NCBI GenBank assembly: GCA_944350385.1
Contig: CALVOV010000008.1
Location: 1 to 53,006 of the forward strand
Direction of reading: 5' to 3'
From: an uncultured Bacilli bacterium
GTDB taxonomy: Bacteria > Bacillota_I > Bacilli_A > RF39 > UBA660
DNA length: 53,006 bases
The notes beneath the pieces were generated by a model. The model had not been told where the DNA came from, searched no databases, and saw nothing but the letters and a program-made list of their open reading frames with translations. The translations under genes were made by a program, and so were the position numbers. Positions 35,580-45,393 of the stretch are shown in pieces. Every line of letters starts with the position of its first letter. Within the stretch, counting starts at the first letter, position 1.

Positions 35580-36458
35580 TTAAGTAATTTGACATTCACT
35601 AGATTCAGCTAAATCAAAAGCATTCTCATCAATACTATTATCAGAATCAGTGCGATAAAAAGTTAAATTTAAGCTATCTTTACCAGAGATAGTAAAAATA
35701 ACTTCATTTATATACCCTTCTGAATCTGTATTATATGATTTTACTATATTATCATCTAAGTCGATACGTATATCATCAGCATTCCAAGATAATGTTACAC
35801 ATTTGTCTTCATTATAGGAATTAGTAATAGTTAAAATATCAGAATTATTAAACATAGTATATTTTTTACTAAAGCTTCCTAACTCACTTTTTCCTTTATT
35901 TAGAATAAATTTACTACTTAGTTCTTGTTTAAATGGAGAAGTTGTTTCAACATCTATTATGACATTCAAACCGGTAATTTCTTGCTCCCCTGTTGGAACT
36001 ATATCAAAGTATAAATCTTTAATAGCTTTTTGATACTGCCATTCGTATCCAGAACTTTCACAAGTTTCTTTATCTAGTCCATCAACACTACATGATTCAT
36101 TTCCTGATAAAATTCCATTAAAAGTGTTAGAATCTGTACCATTTAACTTACAAGCACTATAATTAGTAGCTTCTCCTTCTATAGTGCAAGTAACTTTATA
36201 ATTAATATCATAACTAGTTATCAAAGAATCATTTAAGTAATTAAATACTTTAAAATGAGTACTTTCACCATCCCAGTTATTATTAACATTTGTTGGAGAA
36301 GTTAACATATCACTACTAAAGTAAAAACCTTTGGATTTTAAATAATAATTCCAAATAGAATTAGATGCATATTTTGCATAAGAAAAACTACTACTTATGA
36401 AGAAACATATCACTAAAATTCCTATAATAATTAAGATAATTTTATCTTTTTTTCTCAT
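35580..36458 (-). CDS. SipW-type exported protein, Cys-rich
   Basis: A 292-aa protein. A basic start, a hydrophobic helix (about 6-26) and then SYAKYAS give the SipW-dependent type of signal. The exported part is rich in Ser, Asn and Asp. It has a cluster of Cys (near 88, 101, 120 and 130, plus two late ones), suggesting disulfides. The fold is probably beta-sandwich, as in TasA/camelysin, but this is inferred. I start at the ATG at 36458 with AGGGGGAA upstream. Confidence 0.7.
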   Translation of the reverse strand: MRKKDKIILIIIGILVICFFISSSFSYAKYASNSIWNYYLKSKGFYFSSDMLTSPTNVNNNWDGESTHFKVFNYLNDSLITSYDINYKVTCTIEGEATNYSACKLNGTDSNTFNGILSGNESCSVDGLDKETCESSGYEWQYQKAIKDLYFDIVPTGEQEITGLNVIIDVETTSPFKQELSSKFILNKGKSELGSFSKKYTMFNNSDILTITNSYNEDKCVTLSWNADDIRIDLDDNIVKSYNTDSEGYINEVIFTISGKDSLNLTFYRTDSDNSIDENAFDLAESSECQIT

Positions 36459-36468
36459 GTTCTTCCCC

Positions 36469-37029
36469 CTAACTACTTGTTTTCTGCCAACTCTTAATAT
36501 CAACAGAAATATAATCCACTAAATCTGAATATTCTACGTCATTATATTCTTTTGGAAATGTAACTACTATTTTATAATTATCTGATACTTCATTACTATA
36601 TACCATTTCTTGAATTGGAGAATTACATATTAAATGATTATTTTCATCACGAGCAAAACTTTCATCACAAGTTAGAACCAGTTCTTGTTCTCCATTTTTT
36701 ACTTTATATAGTTCTATTATTAGTGGCATAAAATGAAATGTTTCAATATTTATTTGATAATTTAAAGTAACATGACTTATACTATTAGATTTCTTATTAC
36801 TAACAGAAAACTCATATTCTTCAGTATCTCCTGGTGTCATGTTCACTAAAGATAGATCAATATGATCTGTTTTTTTTGCTTCAAAAATAAATTGAGCTAT
36901 TTCTTGATTAAGTGATAAATTAGAATCAGAAGAAAAGAAAGAATAAGTGATTGCTGAACCTAATATGATAATTATTAATGTACATAATATTATAACTATT
37001 CGATATTTACTTTTTATTTTCATTATCAT
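36469..37029 (-). CDS. SipW-type exported protein, camelysin-like
   Basis: A 186-aa protein with an N-terminal helix (about 9-30, ending AITYSFFSS). The exported domain has a TPGDTEEYEFSVSN block, the typical camelysin/TasA beta-strand pattern (PGD...F.V.N). Two Cys near 120 and 137 may pair. It lies between the 1194-aa protein and the Cys-rich protein, nine and ten bases apart. Confidence 0.7.
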   Translation of the reverse strand: MIMKIKSKYRIVIILCTLIIIILGSAITYSFFSSDSNLSLNQEIAQFIFEAKKTDHIDLSLVNMTPGDTEEYEFSVSNKKSNSISHVTLNYQINIETFHFMPLIIELYKVKNGEQELVLTCDESFARDENNHLICNSPIQEMVYSNEVSDNYKIVVTFPKEYNDVEYSDLVDYISVDIKSWQKTSS

Positions 37030-37037
37030 TCTTCTTT

Positions 37038-40000
37038 CTATTTTATAATTATGGTTTTTTCTATCTTATCTATTTTTTTATCACCATCATATAGTTCAAA
37101 TAAGAACAAATAACCATTGGATTCCATTTTAGTAGTATCTAAATTTAATACAAAAGAATTTATTGTTGATGAATTTGTTGTTATGTAGGTGTTATAAATA
37201 TTATCTTTATAAAGTGCTAAGCTTTCGTTAATATATTGAGCTAAATCGATACTTGTATACTCTTGATCAAAAGCAGTTAAGTTTGTTTTCTTATATAGAG
37301 ATACTCGAACTATCGGGTTTGTTAAACCACTATTTTGGAAAATATTAAAGTTTAGTTTAGCATTAGCTAATTTTGTTATTACTCTATTATTATCATCAAT
37401 ATTTACAGCAAAATTAGTGTTTTTTAGAATATTTTGATTAATGACTTGAACTGGTATTGCTAAAGTATAATCAATATCTTTAGAATAATAACCATCATAA
37501 GCAGTAAAGATACCTACTTTAAAATAGTAATTGCCATTTGATAATTTACTATTATCAGCATATGTTTCAATTTCTAATGAACTATTAACAATATTAGATG
37601 TATTTTCTAAGTTAATACGAACTACTCCATCATTATCTGGCGAATATTTTTTATTGTTAAATTTAAATATTAAATTTTTTAAATATTCTTTAGAGACTGT
37701 CTGATCATTTACATCTACTAACTTTATAGCAAGACCAAGATTTTTATTTTCATAACTTGTATCGCTTACTGGATTGTTATTATACGTTTTATTTATTAAA
37801 GAAGCAGTAAATGGAATATTATAGACTGAATCAGAATTGTAAAAAATAGTATTACTATATGTTGAAGTTAGAGAAGTTATTGCAGAAGAGTTAGTTATAA
37901 CTTTAAATGATTTTAAAGTACTTTCTAATAATGGTCTAATTACATTATCCTTATCATCTTTTAAGTTTATATATACTTTAACATTTGTTAAATCACTAGT
38001 TAAATTAGTTTTAGAAAAATCTAATGAAATAAGATAATTTTCATTAATATTTCCAGTATAACTTTCTTCTTTTAGATTACTTTCCATACTACCCTTACCT
38101 ATTTCTTCAAATAAAGAAAATGGATAATTTGCTATCTTAGTACAAGTTGAATCTTTACAACTATCATTATAACCGAAATCATCTTCAGAAGTTTCTATTT
38201 GATATTTATATACTTTATTTCTAATTTGATCAACTAACGTAATTATAGTATTTTGAGGAAGTAAAATATTAGACATTAAACTATGTTTATATCCATCTTG
38301 ATAATTACTATTATCACTAAATGAGTAATTTAGACTGATAGTAGATTTATCCGTAATTAAACTATTTGTATCACTAGTATTTCTACCAGCAATCATTTTA
38401 TTTAATTTATAACCATCTATAATTATTTTATCTGTATTAGCATATGTAACATAATTACAATTATCTTCTACCCTTGCATATACTATTAAACCAGTATTGC
38501 TGCTAATTAAAATAGGTTCTTGATATAATTGCCAATTGTTAACATCTAATGCATCTAATTCTTCCTTATTAAGTTTCTCTGAAGATAGATAATAACGAAT
38601 ATTATTTACTCCGGATAAATCATCGTTAGCGTCTATATTTATAGATGAAGCAGTTCCTAAATAAATATTTTCTATATTATCTGATAAACTTTTCCAACTA
38701 TTATTATTTAATTTAATATTTACTTCTGAACCAGATAAATCTAAAACTAATAAATCTGTATTTAAATAGCTTACGTTATTATCATAATCTATAACTTTGG
38801 CGTATATAACATAAAATCCTTCTTCATTAATTTCTACTATATTACTATATGGCTGCCAAGAAGTTATTGAAGTAACTTGACTATTTGATAGTGGTTCTTG
38901 AGAATTACTAATGTAATAATATTTTTCTTTGATTGGTTTTAAAGAATCTACTTCATCTATTGAAAAAGCAAATTTTGAATTAAATTTTAATGTATTTAAT
39001 TGATAACCAATATTATTCCAAGAATATTTACTTAAATTAATATTAGCAATTGGATCATTAATGTCGTCTATATATAGTATTGGTAAAGTTGTATTATTAA
39101 ATACCCATACGGAATTAGAATTTGTTGCTAAATTATCATCATCAATAAATTCTCCAAATCCTAAATTTGTTTTAGCATAATTTTTGATATTATCGTTAAT
39201 TGTCACTATTGATCCATTAACAGTACCTGTTTTTATTTGAAAATTAGAGGTTGTTATAACATTTAAAATATTAACTATAGAATCATTTATATTTCCTAGT
39301 AAATAAATATCACTTGTATTAAAAGTATTATTAATAGTAATTATTCCACTATTATTTTGAACATTAGTAAGTAAAGCAGAATTATTAGGAGAATTAATTG
39401 TTCCTGAATTATAACTCTTCTCTATTGATATATTAGCAGTATTTTCTTTGATATTAGTAATGATTCCGGCAGCTGAAATATTACCATTAATAGTTCCAGT
39501 ATTATATGATTGTTCAATTGTACTTTGTCCTATTAAATTATTAACAAAACCTGATCCATAAACAGATCCATAAACATCAGCTTTATTAACTACATTTTTT
39601 AAAGTAATATTATTAGCTTCTGAAATAATACCAGCACTATTACCATATCTATATACTATTTGATATTTTAAATTTGTTAATTGATAAGTAGTATTTTGTG
39701 TAGAACTATATTGTGTTATAAAATTATGTGTAATAGTTGTTCCTAAATCTACTTCAAAATTTCCTTTAATAATTAATTGATTATTTATTTTTAATGTTCC
39801 TATTTCATCAGATGATTGATAATTACCAGTTAATTTTATACTTTCTATTTCACCATTTATACGAGGTATATTTTGAATATTAATTACTTGATTTGTTTCC
39901 TCATTAGTTATCTCCGTAGATATATCATTTATTGGGATATCAATAGTTTTGCTAATTCCAGTATCATTACCAATAACATATCCACTATAGATAACATTTT

Positions 40001-40622
40001 CTAGAGAAGCATTAGTTGCTGTTGAAGCAATTCCTCCAGTAATATTACCACCATAAATAATAGAATTACTTACATAAAGATTTTCTACACTACCTTCTAA
40101 GTTAGTAAAAAGTCCTAATTCTTCGGCATTACTATCTGTAATAAATAAACCATAAATCGTATAGTAGTTTCCATCTAAATGTCCTTTAAAATTATTTAAA
40201 GTTGAAAACTTATTAATATCATTATAGCTTTCTTGATAAGGAGTAATATTTGATATATTTTCTTGTTTAGTATAAGTTATACCACTATTAGTATCATATT
40301 TGAATATTCCATCGTTCAAAACTATATCATGATTTAATTTAAAATAGGTATTAGTATAATTTGTTGTTTCTAACTGGTTAGCAAAATAAGCTAGTTCTGA
40401 ACCATTTGATATGATGTATGGATCACTAGCACTACCAGTTCCTGCACGATAAGATGTAGCAACTTTTCCGTCCCATACTACTGCATCTTTAATTGAAGTA
40501 CGATTTTTATATCTTGCTAATGATGGAATAGCAATACTTACTAACAATATTAATAATACTAGTACTATTATATAACTACTTTTGATTTTTTTTGGAAAAA
40601 CTCGTTTTAAATCTTTCTTCAT
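37038..40622 (-). CDS. Very large SipW-type surface protein, beta-helix and Ig-like repeats
   Basis: A 1194-aa protein and the largest in the cluster. A helix near 18-37 ends SLARYKNRT, a SipW-type signal. The region about 50-430 has GLUG-like beta-helix turns (GSASDPYIISNG, NLYVSNS, SYNTGTING, SYNSGTI). Two tandem Ig-like units at about 540-740 repeat YYIS...W..Y...YVIYAKV.D and YYLSS...W.LY...IVYARVEDN. A Ser/Asn/Thr-rich tail follows, with no LPXTG. I start at the ATG at 40622 (GAGGTAG SD). It is probably a surface adhesin or matrix filament protein. Confidence 0.75.
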   Translation of the reverse strand: MKKDLKRVFPKKIKSSYIIVLVLLILLVSIAIPSLARYKNRTSIKDAVVWDGKVATSYRAGTGSASDPYIISNGSELAYFANQLETTNYTNTYFKLNHDIVLNDGIFKYDTNSGITYTKQENISNITPYQESYNDINKFSTLNNFKGHLDGNYYTIYGLFITDSNAEELGLFTNLEGSVENLYVSNSIIYGGNITGGIASTATNASLENVIYSGYVIGNDTGISKTIDIPINDISTEITNEETNQVINIQNIPRINGEIESIKLTGNYQSSDEIGTLKINNQLIIKGNFEVDLGTTITHNFITQYSSTQNTTYQLTNLKYQIVYRYGNSAGIISEANNITLKNVVNKADVYGSVYGSGFVNNLIGQSTIEQSYNTGTINGNISAAGIITNIKENTANISIEKSYNSGTINSPNNSALLTNVQNNSGIITINNTFNTSDIYLLGNINDSIVNILNVITTSNFQIKTGTVNGSIVTINDNIKNYAKTNLGFGEFIDDDNLATNSNSVWVFNNTTLPILYIDDINDPIANINLSKYSWNNIGYQLNTLKFNSKFAFSIDEVDSLKPIKEKYYYISNSQEPLSNSQVTSITSWQPYSNIVEINEEGFYVIYAKVIDYDNNVSYLNTDLLVLDLSGSEVNIKLNNNSWKSLSDNIENIYLGTASSINIDANDDLSGVNNIRYYLSSEKLNKEELDALDVNNWQLYQEPILISSNTGLIVYARVEDNCNYVTYANTDKIIIDGYKLNKMIAGRNTSDTNSLITDKSTISLNYSFSDNSNYQDGYKHSLMSNILLPQNTIITLVDQIRNKVYKYQIETSEDDFGYNDSCKDSTCTKIANYPFSLFEEIGKGSMESNLKEESYTGNINENYLISLDFSKTNLTSDLTNVKVYINLKDDKDNVIRPLLESTLKSFKVITNSSAITSLTSTYSNTIFYNSDSVYNIPFTASLINKTYNNNPVSDTSYENKNLGLAIKLVDVNDQTVSKEYLKNLIFKFNNKKYSPDNDGVVRINLENTSNIVNSSLEIETYADNSKLSNGNYYFKVGIFTAYDGYYSKDIDYTLAIPVQVINQNILKNTNFAVNIDDNNRVITKLANAKLNFNIFQNSGLTNPIVRVSLYKKTNLTAFDQEYTSIDLAQYINESLALYKDNIYNTYITTNSSTINSFVLNLDTTKMESNGYLFLFELYDGDKKIDKIEKTIIIK

Positions 40623-40655
40623 AGCACTACCTCTACTCATCCTATTCTTATTACA

Positions 40656-40661
40656 AGTATA
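40656..40661 (-). promoter_or_regulatory. -10 element of the operon starting with the 1194-aa protein
   Basis: Extended -10 TGATATACT on the minus strand, about 34 bases before the start. A -35 is not clear. Confidence 0.4.
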
Positions 40662-40699
40662 TCATATTTATATTACTTTGCATATATATAACAGAATAT

Positions 40700-40725
40700 A
40701 AAAATAAAAACTACAAATGTAGTTT
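40700..40725 (-). terminator. Terminator of the intact DUF6273 gene
   Basis: A 7-bp stem AAACTAC/GTAGTTT (40708-40714 with 40719-40725) with a T-rich tail on the minus strand. Confidence 0.6.
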
Positions 40726-40736
40726 ACTATTTTTTA

Positions 40737-42002
40737 TTATCCAATTCTAAAAGCTGGAGAAATATAAAATTCAAAATATGCACTATTAAATCCATAATAA
40801 CCATATACCGATACATTATAAAAATGAGCATAAGAATCAGAATAAGCAGTACGTAACCACCATTGTGCAACTGAATTATCTATATATTTTATTGCTCCTT
40901 CGTAATTTGAAGTATTAACGCCAATACTTCTATAGTAATCTAATTGATGAGTTTGTGGCTCGGCTGTATCGTTGTGAATGGCATGTGCATCTGAATCGTT
41001 ACCTTCTTTACCATAAACTTCTTTAGTAGAAAGTAAATAAATTTTATCTGTAGAAATGTTATTTTCATTATCTACGATACCATGTCCTGAGACTACAAAA
41101 GTATTTATAATTGCATTTTTTAAATCGTTAGGAAGTAAATTATAAACAATATTATTTGTGTATTCTCTAGCATCTGAATTCGCCCAACCACCTTTATTAG
41201 TATTGTCTTCATTCATTATATTGCTAGTAATAGCATCAGCAAACTCTAAAACAAAACCACAAGCTGTTTGTGAATACCCATCTATTGAACATTCTTCTGG
41301 TGTTGATGTATTAGCAATTCTTATAGTATGTACTCCTAAATCCCCTAAATCAATCTTTTTTGTTGCACCAACTTCATAATTAGCACCTAATCCAGCTCTA
41401 ACTTTCGTTACTATTTCTTTCCATGAATCTTCGGCAAAGTCATAACTTAATACTACTGGTTTGGCATCTCTATCTGCTTGTACAAAATCAATAGATAAAT
41501 TAAAAGACAAATTCTGATCAGTTGAAGGAATGTCAGTGACCATTAAATCTTTTTTATAACCTACTTTTACCTTTATTGGTAGAATGGATCCTGATTCTAT
41601 TTTATCATTTTTATTTATTTCTTTATCATCAATATATGTTACTACATAATCTACAAATTTTTCTTCTGAATCTGTTAAAGTTGATTTGATTACTTCTGAT
41701 ACCATTGCATCAATAGATCCATTATTAACTATGTTTATTGAAAATGAATACTCATCACCTGGAATATCTAAGTTTGGAGAAAAATTTACGGTTGTATAGT
41801 CAGTTAATATCGGTTCTGAAGAAGAAGTTGAGTTATTAATCATTTTTATATTTTCGAAGTGAATATCCCAAGTATTTTGAAATAAAGTGACAGAACTTAA
41901 TATTGGTAAATTAGTAGTTAAATATGAATATCCTATAGAAATGACTATTATCAATAAAATTATGATAAAAATATTTTTATTTTTTTTTATTTTTTTACTC
42001 AC
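40737..42002 (-). CDS. SipW-type exported DUF6273-like protein
   Basis: A 421-aa protein. The N-terminal helix ends GYSYLTTN. A camelysin-like beta domain occupies about 40-180 (PGDEYSFSINIVNNG), and a C-terminal DUF6273-type domain about 190-421 (FADAITSNIMN, TDKIYLLSTKEVYG, WWLRTA) ends exactly in SPAFRIG. The start is probably GTG at 42002, eight bases after AGGAG; the longer frame uses a GTG inside that SD. The last 40 residues are unusually rich in Tyr, Ser, Asn and Ala, like a variable C-type-lectin surface. Confidence 0.75.
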   Translation of the reverse strand: MSKKIKKNKNIFIIILLIIVISIGYSYLTTNLPILSSVTLFQNTWDIHFENIKMINNSTSSSEPILTDYTTVNFSPNLDIPGDEYSFSINIVNNGSIDAMVSEVIKSTLTDSEEKFVDYVVTYIDDKEINKNDKIESGSILPIKVKVGYKKDLMVTDIPSTDQNLSFNLSIDFVQADRDAKPVVLSYDFAEDSWKEIVTKVRAGLGANYEVGATKKIDLGDLGVHTIRIANTSTPEECSIDGYSQTACGFVLEFADAITSNIMNEDNTNKGGWANSDAREYTNNIVYNLLPNDLKNAIINTFVVSGHGIVDNENNISTDKIYLLSTKEVYGKEGNDSDAHAIHNDTAEPQTHQLDYYRSIGVNTSNYEGAIKYIDNSVAQWWLRTAYSDSYAHFYNVSVYGYYGFNSAYFEFYISPAFRIG

Positions 42003-42027
42003 AAATAACACTCCTATTTTATTAAAA

Positions 42028-42033
42028 ATAATA
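42028..42033 (-). promoter_or_regulatory. -10 element of the intact DUF6273 gene
   Basis: Extended -10 TGCTATTAT on the minus strand. The -35 is weak. Confidence 0.35.
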
Positions 42034-42093
42034 GCATATAAGAATTTTTTAAATTAATATTTCATGTTTAATTAATTAGACTATACTTTTTTA

Positions 42094-43334
42094 TTATCCT
42101 ATTCTAAAAGCTGGTGAAACTCCTTGTTCTGAACTAGCTTGGGCATCATCAATTTGATTAGAATAAACAGTAAAAAATTTGTTGTTTCCACTAAGAGAAT
42201 ATGTTCTAGTTGAACGCAAATACCATGATGTAACTTTTTCATTCAGACTCTTAGAAAGCAAATTTAGATTATTAGATGATGTAACACCTTGTTCCATATA
42301 ATAATCTAATTGTTTAGTTTTTGTATCATCATACTCATAATTAGTTAACTCTTTTTGTGCTAATAAATATAACTTATCATTTGTGACATAATCAGGAGTT
42401 TTATCAACTTCACTTACTGTTGTTATAGTTGTGACAACAATAACTTCACGTAGCTCTTCAGGCAATGAATTATAAATATCATCATTCAAGTAAGTCCTCA
42501 TTGCACTATCACGCCAACCTCCTGCATTAGTATTAGTAGAATTCATTGCATGCTTATTAATAATATCGGCAAATTCTACTACAAAACCACATGCTGATTG
42601 GGAAAATCCTTCCGTAGAACATTCATCTGGTGTTGAAGTATTGACAACTCTTAAAGTATGAACCCCTAAATCTCCTAAATCAACATCTTTAGTTGCTCCT
42701 ACTTCATAATATTCACCTAAACCATTCTTAACATTAGTAGCAATTCTCTCCCAAGATTCTTCTATTGGTAATACTATACTAACTTCATTAGCGGTTTCAT
42801 CTGCTGGAACATATTCTATAGATAAAGATAAATTCGATAATGTCAACTCTGATGGTAAATCATCAGCAGTTAAATCTTCTTTATATGTTACTATAACTTT
42901 TAATGGTAGCACTTCACCAGCTGCAATTTTGTCTTTTTCTTTTATTTCTGTTCCATCATAATACCCTACACTACAAGTTGCATATTTTTCTTGCTCTGGT
43001 GTTAATGATGTATCAATGATTTCTGATATCATTGCATCAATTGTTCCTTTATTTCTAATATTTACGCTGAAGGAATTTTCATCACCAGGTAATTTTAATG
43101 TTGGATTGAATGTTAAGATAGTATCATTTTCTGTCAAAGTAGGAATTGCAGAATCTGTGGTATCAGTTAAAATTGATATATCGCTAAAAACTATTTCCCA
43201 TTTATTTGGTAAGAATGTAGTATCACCTCTTAACTGAGAACAGCTGTTAAATAAGAATATCCTACTGAGATAGAAATAATTAATAATAAAATTATTGTAA
43301 TTGTTATTTTATTGCTTCTTTTATTACTCTTCAT
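42094..43334 (-). pseudogene. Frameshifted DUF6273 paralogue (one-base deletion)
   Basis: The true start is the ATG at 43334 after AAGGAG. It encodes 34 residues (MKSNKR, then a helix ending GYSYLTAVLS) before TAA at 43230-43232. The next frame continues without a break to 42094: LRGDTTFLPNKWEIVFSD, then a camelysin-like domain and a DUF6273 domain ending SPAFRIG, all parallel to the intact copy at 40.7-42.0 kb. One missing base near 43230-43236 explains it. No slippery site is visible, so it is a mutation, an assembly error or, less likely, recoding. Confidence 0.85.
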
Positions 43335-43371
43335 ATTTTATTTCTCCTTTGTATTCTTTTAATTATAAACA

Positions 43372-43416
43372 ACTAATTATCAGACATTTCAATGATTAAT
43401 TATGGTAAATCATTGA
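43372..43416 (-). promoter_or_regulatory. Promoter with overlapping inverted repeat upstream of the frameshifted gene
   Basis: -10 TATAAT (43372-43377) and TTGAAA (43387-43392, spacing longish at 9 bases between hexamer edges plus extra) on the minus strand; the gap between hexamers is only 9 bp on this reading, so the -35 assignment is weak. A perfect 9-bp inverted repeat, TCAATGATT/AATCATTGA (43389-43397 and 43408-43416), lies just upstream. Confidence 0.35.
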
Positions 43417-43469
43417 TTCTATAATGAATATCTGAAGTATTTTAATAAATTAGCTTGCAATTATGGTAA
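43398..43469. repeat. Direct repeat AATTATGGTAA, two copies
   Basis: An 11-bp word at 43398-43408 (in the loop of the inverted repeat) and at 43459-43469, in the non-coding 43335-43597 stretch. It may be a regulator-binding site. No gene is seen in this stretch. Confidence 0.4.
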
Positions 43470-43573
43470 TCAAAATTAAGTGTTCTGGTTAACTCTTTCT
43501 TTATTATTCCCATATTCGCATATCCTATGCTATTATGTATGATAACACTTTTTCAACTTGATTTCAATCAATG

Positions 43574-43608
43574 AAAAAGATTAAATTATTAATTAATTTA
43601 ATCTTTTT
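43574..43608 (-). terminator. Terminator of the first surface-protein operon
   Basis: A perfect 15-bp stem (43574-43588 with 43594-43608) ending in T on the minus strand. The stop codon of the 540-aa gene is in the stem. Confidence 0.85.
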
Positions 43609-45220
43609 GATCAGCATTTAATATTTTTTGTACTTGAGTCATAAACCATATTTTTTCTAAAGATGTTTCTTCGCTATTATTAATTATATTTATTCTTAAG
43701 ATAAGTGAAATATAATCTAATAGTTGCTGTAAAGATTCAGGTTGCAATTGTTCTTCAGTAATATTAAGATTATTTAATCGATATTTATTAGCGATAATTT
43801 TTGGAATATTAGTTTCTTCAAAAGCTGGAACTCCAGTAATAATTACATTAGTACAATCTTTAGCAAATTTATCAAATTTATCACTATATTCTGATATTTC
43901 AGAATATTCAGATAATTCAAAAACTTTTTGAATAGCAATATTTTTAAAATAACTAAAACTATAATATAAATGTAGAATATCGTATATATTCATAGTAGGA
44001 CTTAAAACATCTAAAACATGAACCTTAAAATACTCTTCATCATATTTACTATATAATTCATATAGTTCTTTAGCTTTTACTACTGATTGCACTTTTAAAT
44101 TACGCATCGTTTTCTCACTAGTAAATTCAAATAAATTTTTCTTACCTATAAATATTCTGTGATTTAATCTATCTAATTCTTTTTCAGCTTTTATAATTTG
44201 TTCTTCAACATTTTTTAACCCTTTATAATCTTTTAAATTTTCTTTTAATAAAGGTTCATATTTAGTTTTAAAATCTTGAAATAAAGGAACAAACTCATTA
44301 AAATTATTAAATTCTATTATATTGTTTTTTAAATTTTCTAAAGCTTTACATATTTTGTCCATTTTAGCAAGATCATTATAATCTACATTGGAAGTTATTA
44401 AAGATGCATACGCAGTTTTTCTAAAATTATTATTTTCCATGTATTGATTAATATCTATTTTACCACTAACGAAAAGTTCTATTATTTCACTTAAGTTTTC
44501 TTTTGTAGCATTTTTATATTCAAAATATTTTTCTTTTAACTTTTCTATACAATCACTATAGCTTTTAATGTTATTTTGTAACATAACATCTTTTTGAATT
44601 TTAGAAATGTAATTTTTGAATTTCTTTTCATTATTACGAATTAATTTTCTAAAATTAATTTCAATATGTTGAATTAATTCAGGATTACTCCAATAAATTC
44701 TTTCAAATATTTCTGATACTTTATCATATTTTTTATCTTTACTATAACGAACTTCTAAAAAAGATGACATATACTCGTGAACATAACATGTATAATCAAA
44801 ATCATCACTACATAGAGCAACTCCAATTAATTGAAATTTATCTAAAAATGAATTTATTATTTCATTTAAAGAATTGAAATTAAATAAATAAGAATTACTC
44901 AATTGATATAGTAAATCATCAAAATTCATTTTTTCAAAATAGGTATTAGATGGATTTAGTAAAAATTTCACATATTCCAAGGAAGTTATTTCTTCACTTA
45001 ATTTTGAATAATCTTTTTCTTTTTCTTTTATACTAAAGGAGCGGCTTTTTGCTATTAAATATTTTTTAACACTAGCTTGGTAAGATTCATATTTCTTTTT
45101 CATTGAATCTATACTAGAATTAACTTTCTTTTTATTTGTTTTTGTTTTTGTTGGTAGCGTAGAAATTAAAGTTTTTTTAGCATTTATATCTTTATCTATA
45201 AACTCTTTAAAATTGATCAT
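43598..45220 (-). CDS. Unknown 540-aa cytoplasmic helical protein
   Basis: A 540-aa protein with no signal peptide or transmembrane segment. It is almost entirely helical, rich in Lys, Glu, Asn and Tyr, with coiled-coil-like parts at about 30-60 and 330-370. I recognise no domain or catalytic motif. It is the only large cytoplasmic product in the surface-protein cluster. It overlaps the 49-aa gene before it by four bases (ATGA), so the two are translated together. It could be a chaperone or scaffold for the exported proteins; this is inference. Confidence 0.75.
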   Translation of the reverse strand: MINFKEFIDKDINAKKTLISTLPTKTKTNKKKVNSSIDSMKKKYESYQASVKKYLIAKSRSFSIKEKEKDYSKLSEEITSLEYVKFLLNPSNTYFEKMNFDDLLYQLSNSYLFNFNSLNEIINSFLDKFQLIGVALCSDDFDYTCYVHEYMSSFLEVRYSKDKKYDKVSEIFERIYWSNPELIQHIEINFRKLIRNNEKKFKNYISKIQKDVMLQNNIKSYSDCIEKLKEKYFEYKNATKENLSEIIELFVSGKIDINQYMENNNFRKTAYASLITSNVDYNDLAKMDKICKALENLKNNIIEFNNFNEFVPLFQDFKTKYEPLLKENLKDYKGLKNVEEQIIKAEKELDRLNHRIFIGKKNLFEFTSEKTMRNLKVQSVVKAKELYELYSKYDEEYFKVHVLDVLSPTMNIYDILHLYYSFSYFKNIAIQKVFELSEYSEISEYSDKFDKFAKDCTNVIITGVPAFEETNIPKIIANKYRLNNLNITEEQLQPESLQQLLDYISLILRINIINNSEETSLEKIWFMTQVQKILNADQKD

Positions 45221-45366
45221 TCTTCATCCATCCCTTTTTCTTCGATTTCTATTTTATTACTATCTAGATATTGTAAAAATGAAGTAATATCTTTATAAAC
45301 TTTAATTAATTCTTCTAAGCTTAGATCAGATAAATCAAAACCAACTTTATTTTCACTTTTCTTCAT
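45217..45366 (-). CDS. Unannotated 49-aa acidic protein coupled to the 540-aa protein
   Basis: An ATG at 45366 follows AGGTGAT at good spacing and gives 49 residues, ending in TGA that overlaps the next ATG. The product is a charged helix, MKKSENKVGFDLSDLSLEEL then IKVYKDITSFLQYLD, with an acidic end and no transmembrane helix. The SD, in-operon position and ATGA coupling make it a likely real gene. It could be a partner or regulator of the 540-aa protein. Confidence 0.7.
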   Translation of the reverse strand: MKKSENKVGFDLSDLSLEELIKVYKDITSFLQYLDSNKIEIEEKGMDEE

Positions 45367-45393
45367 AATCATCACCTTTTCCTTTTTATTCTT

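Noticed and set aside
43016..43237. Plus-strand frame opposite the frameshifted gene
   Set aside because: The minus strand here encodes the continuing paralogue in another frame; the plus frame has no SD or homologue.
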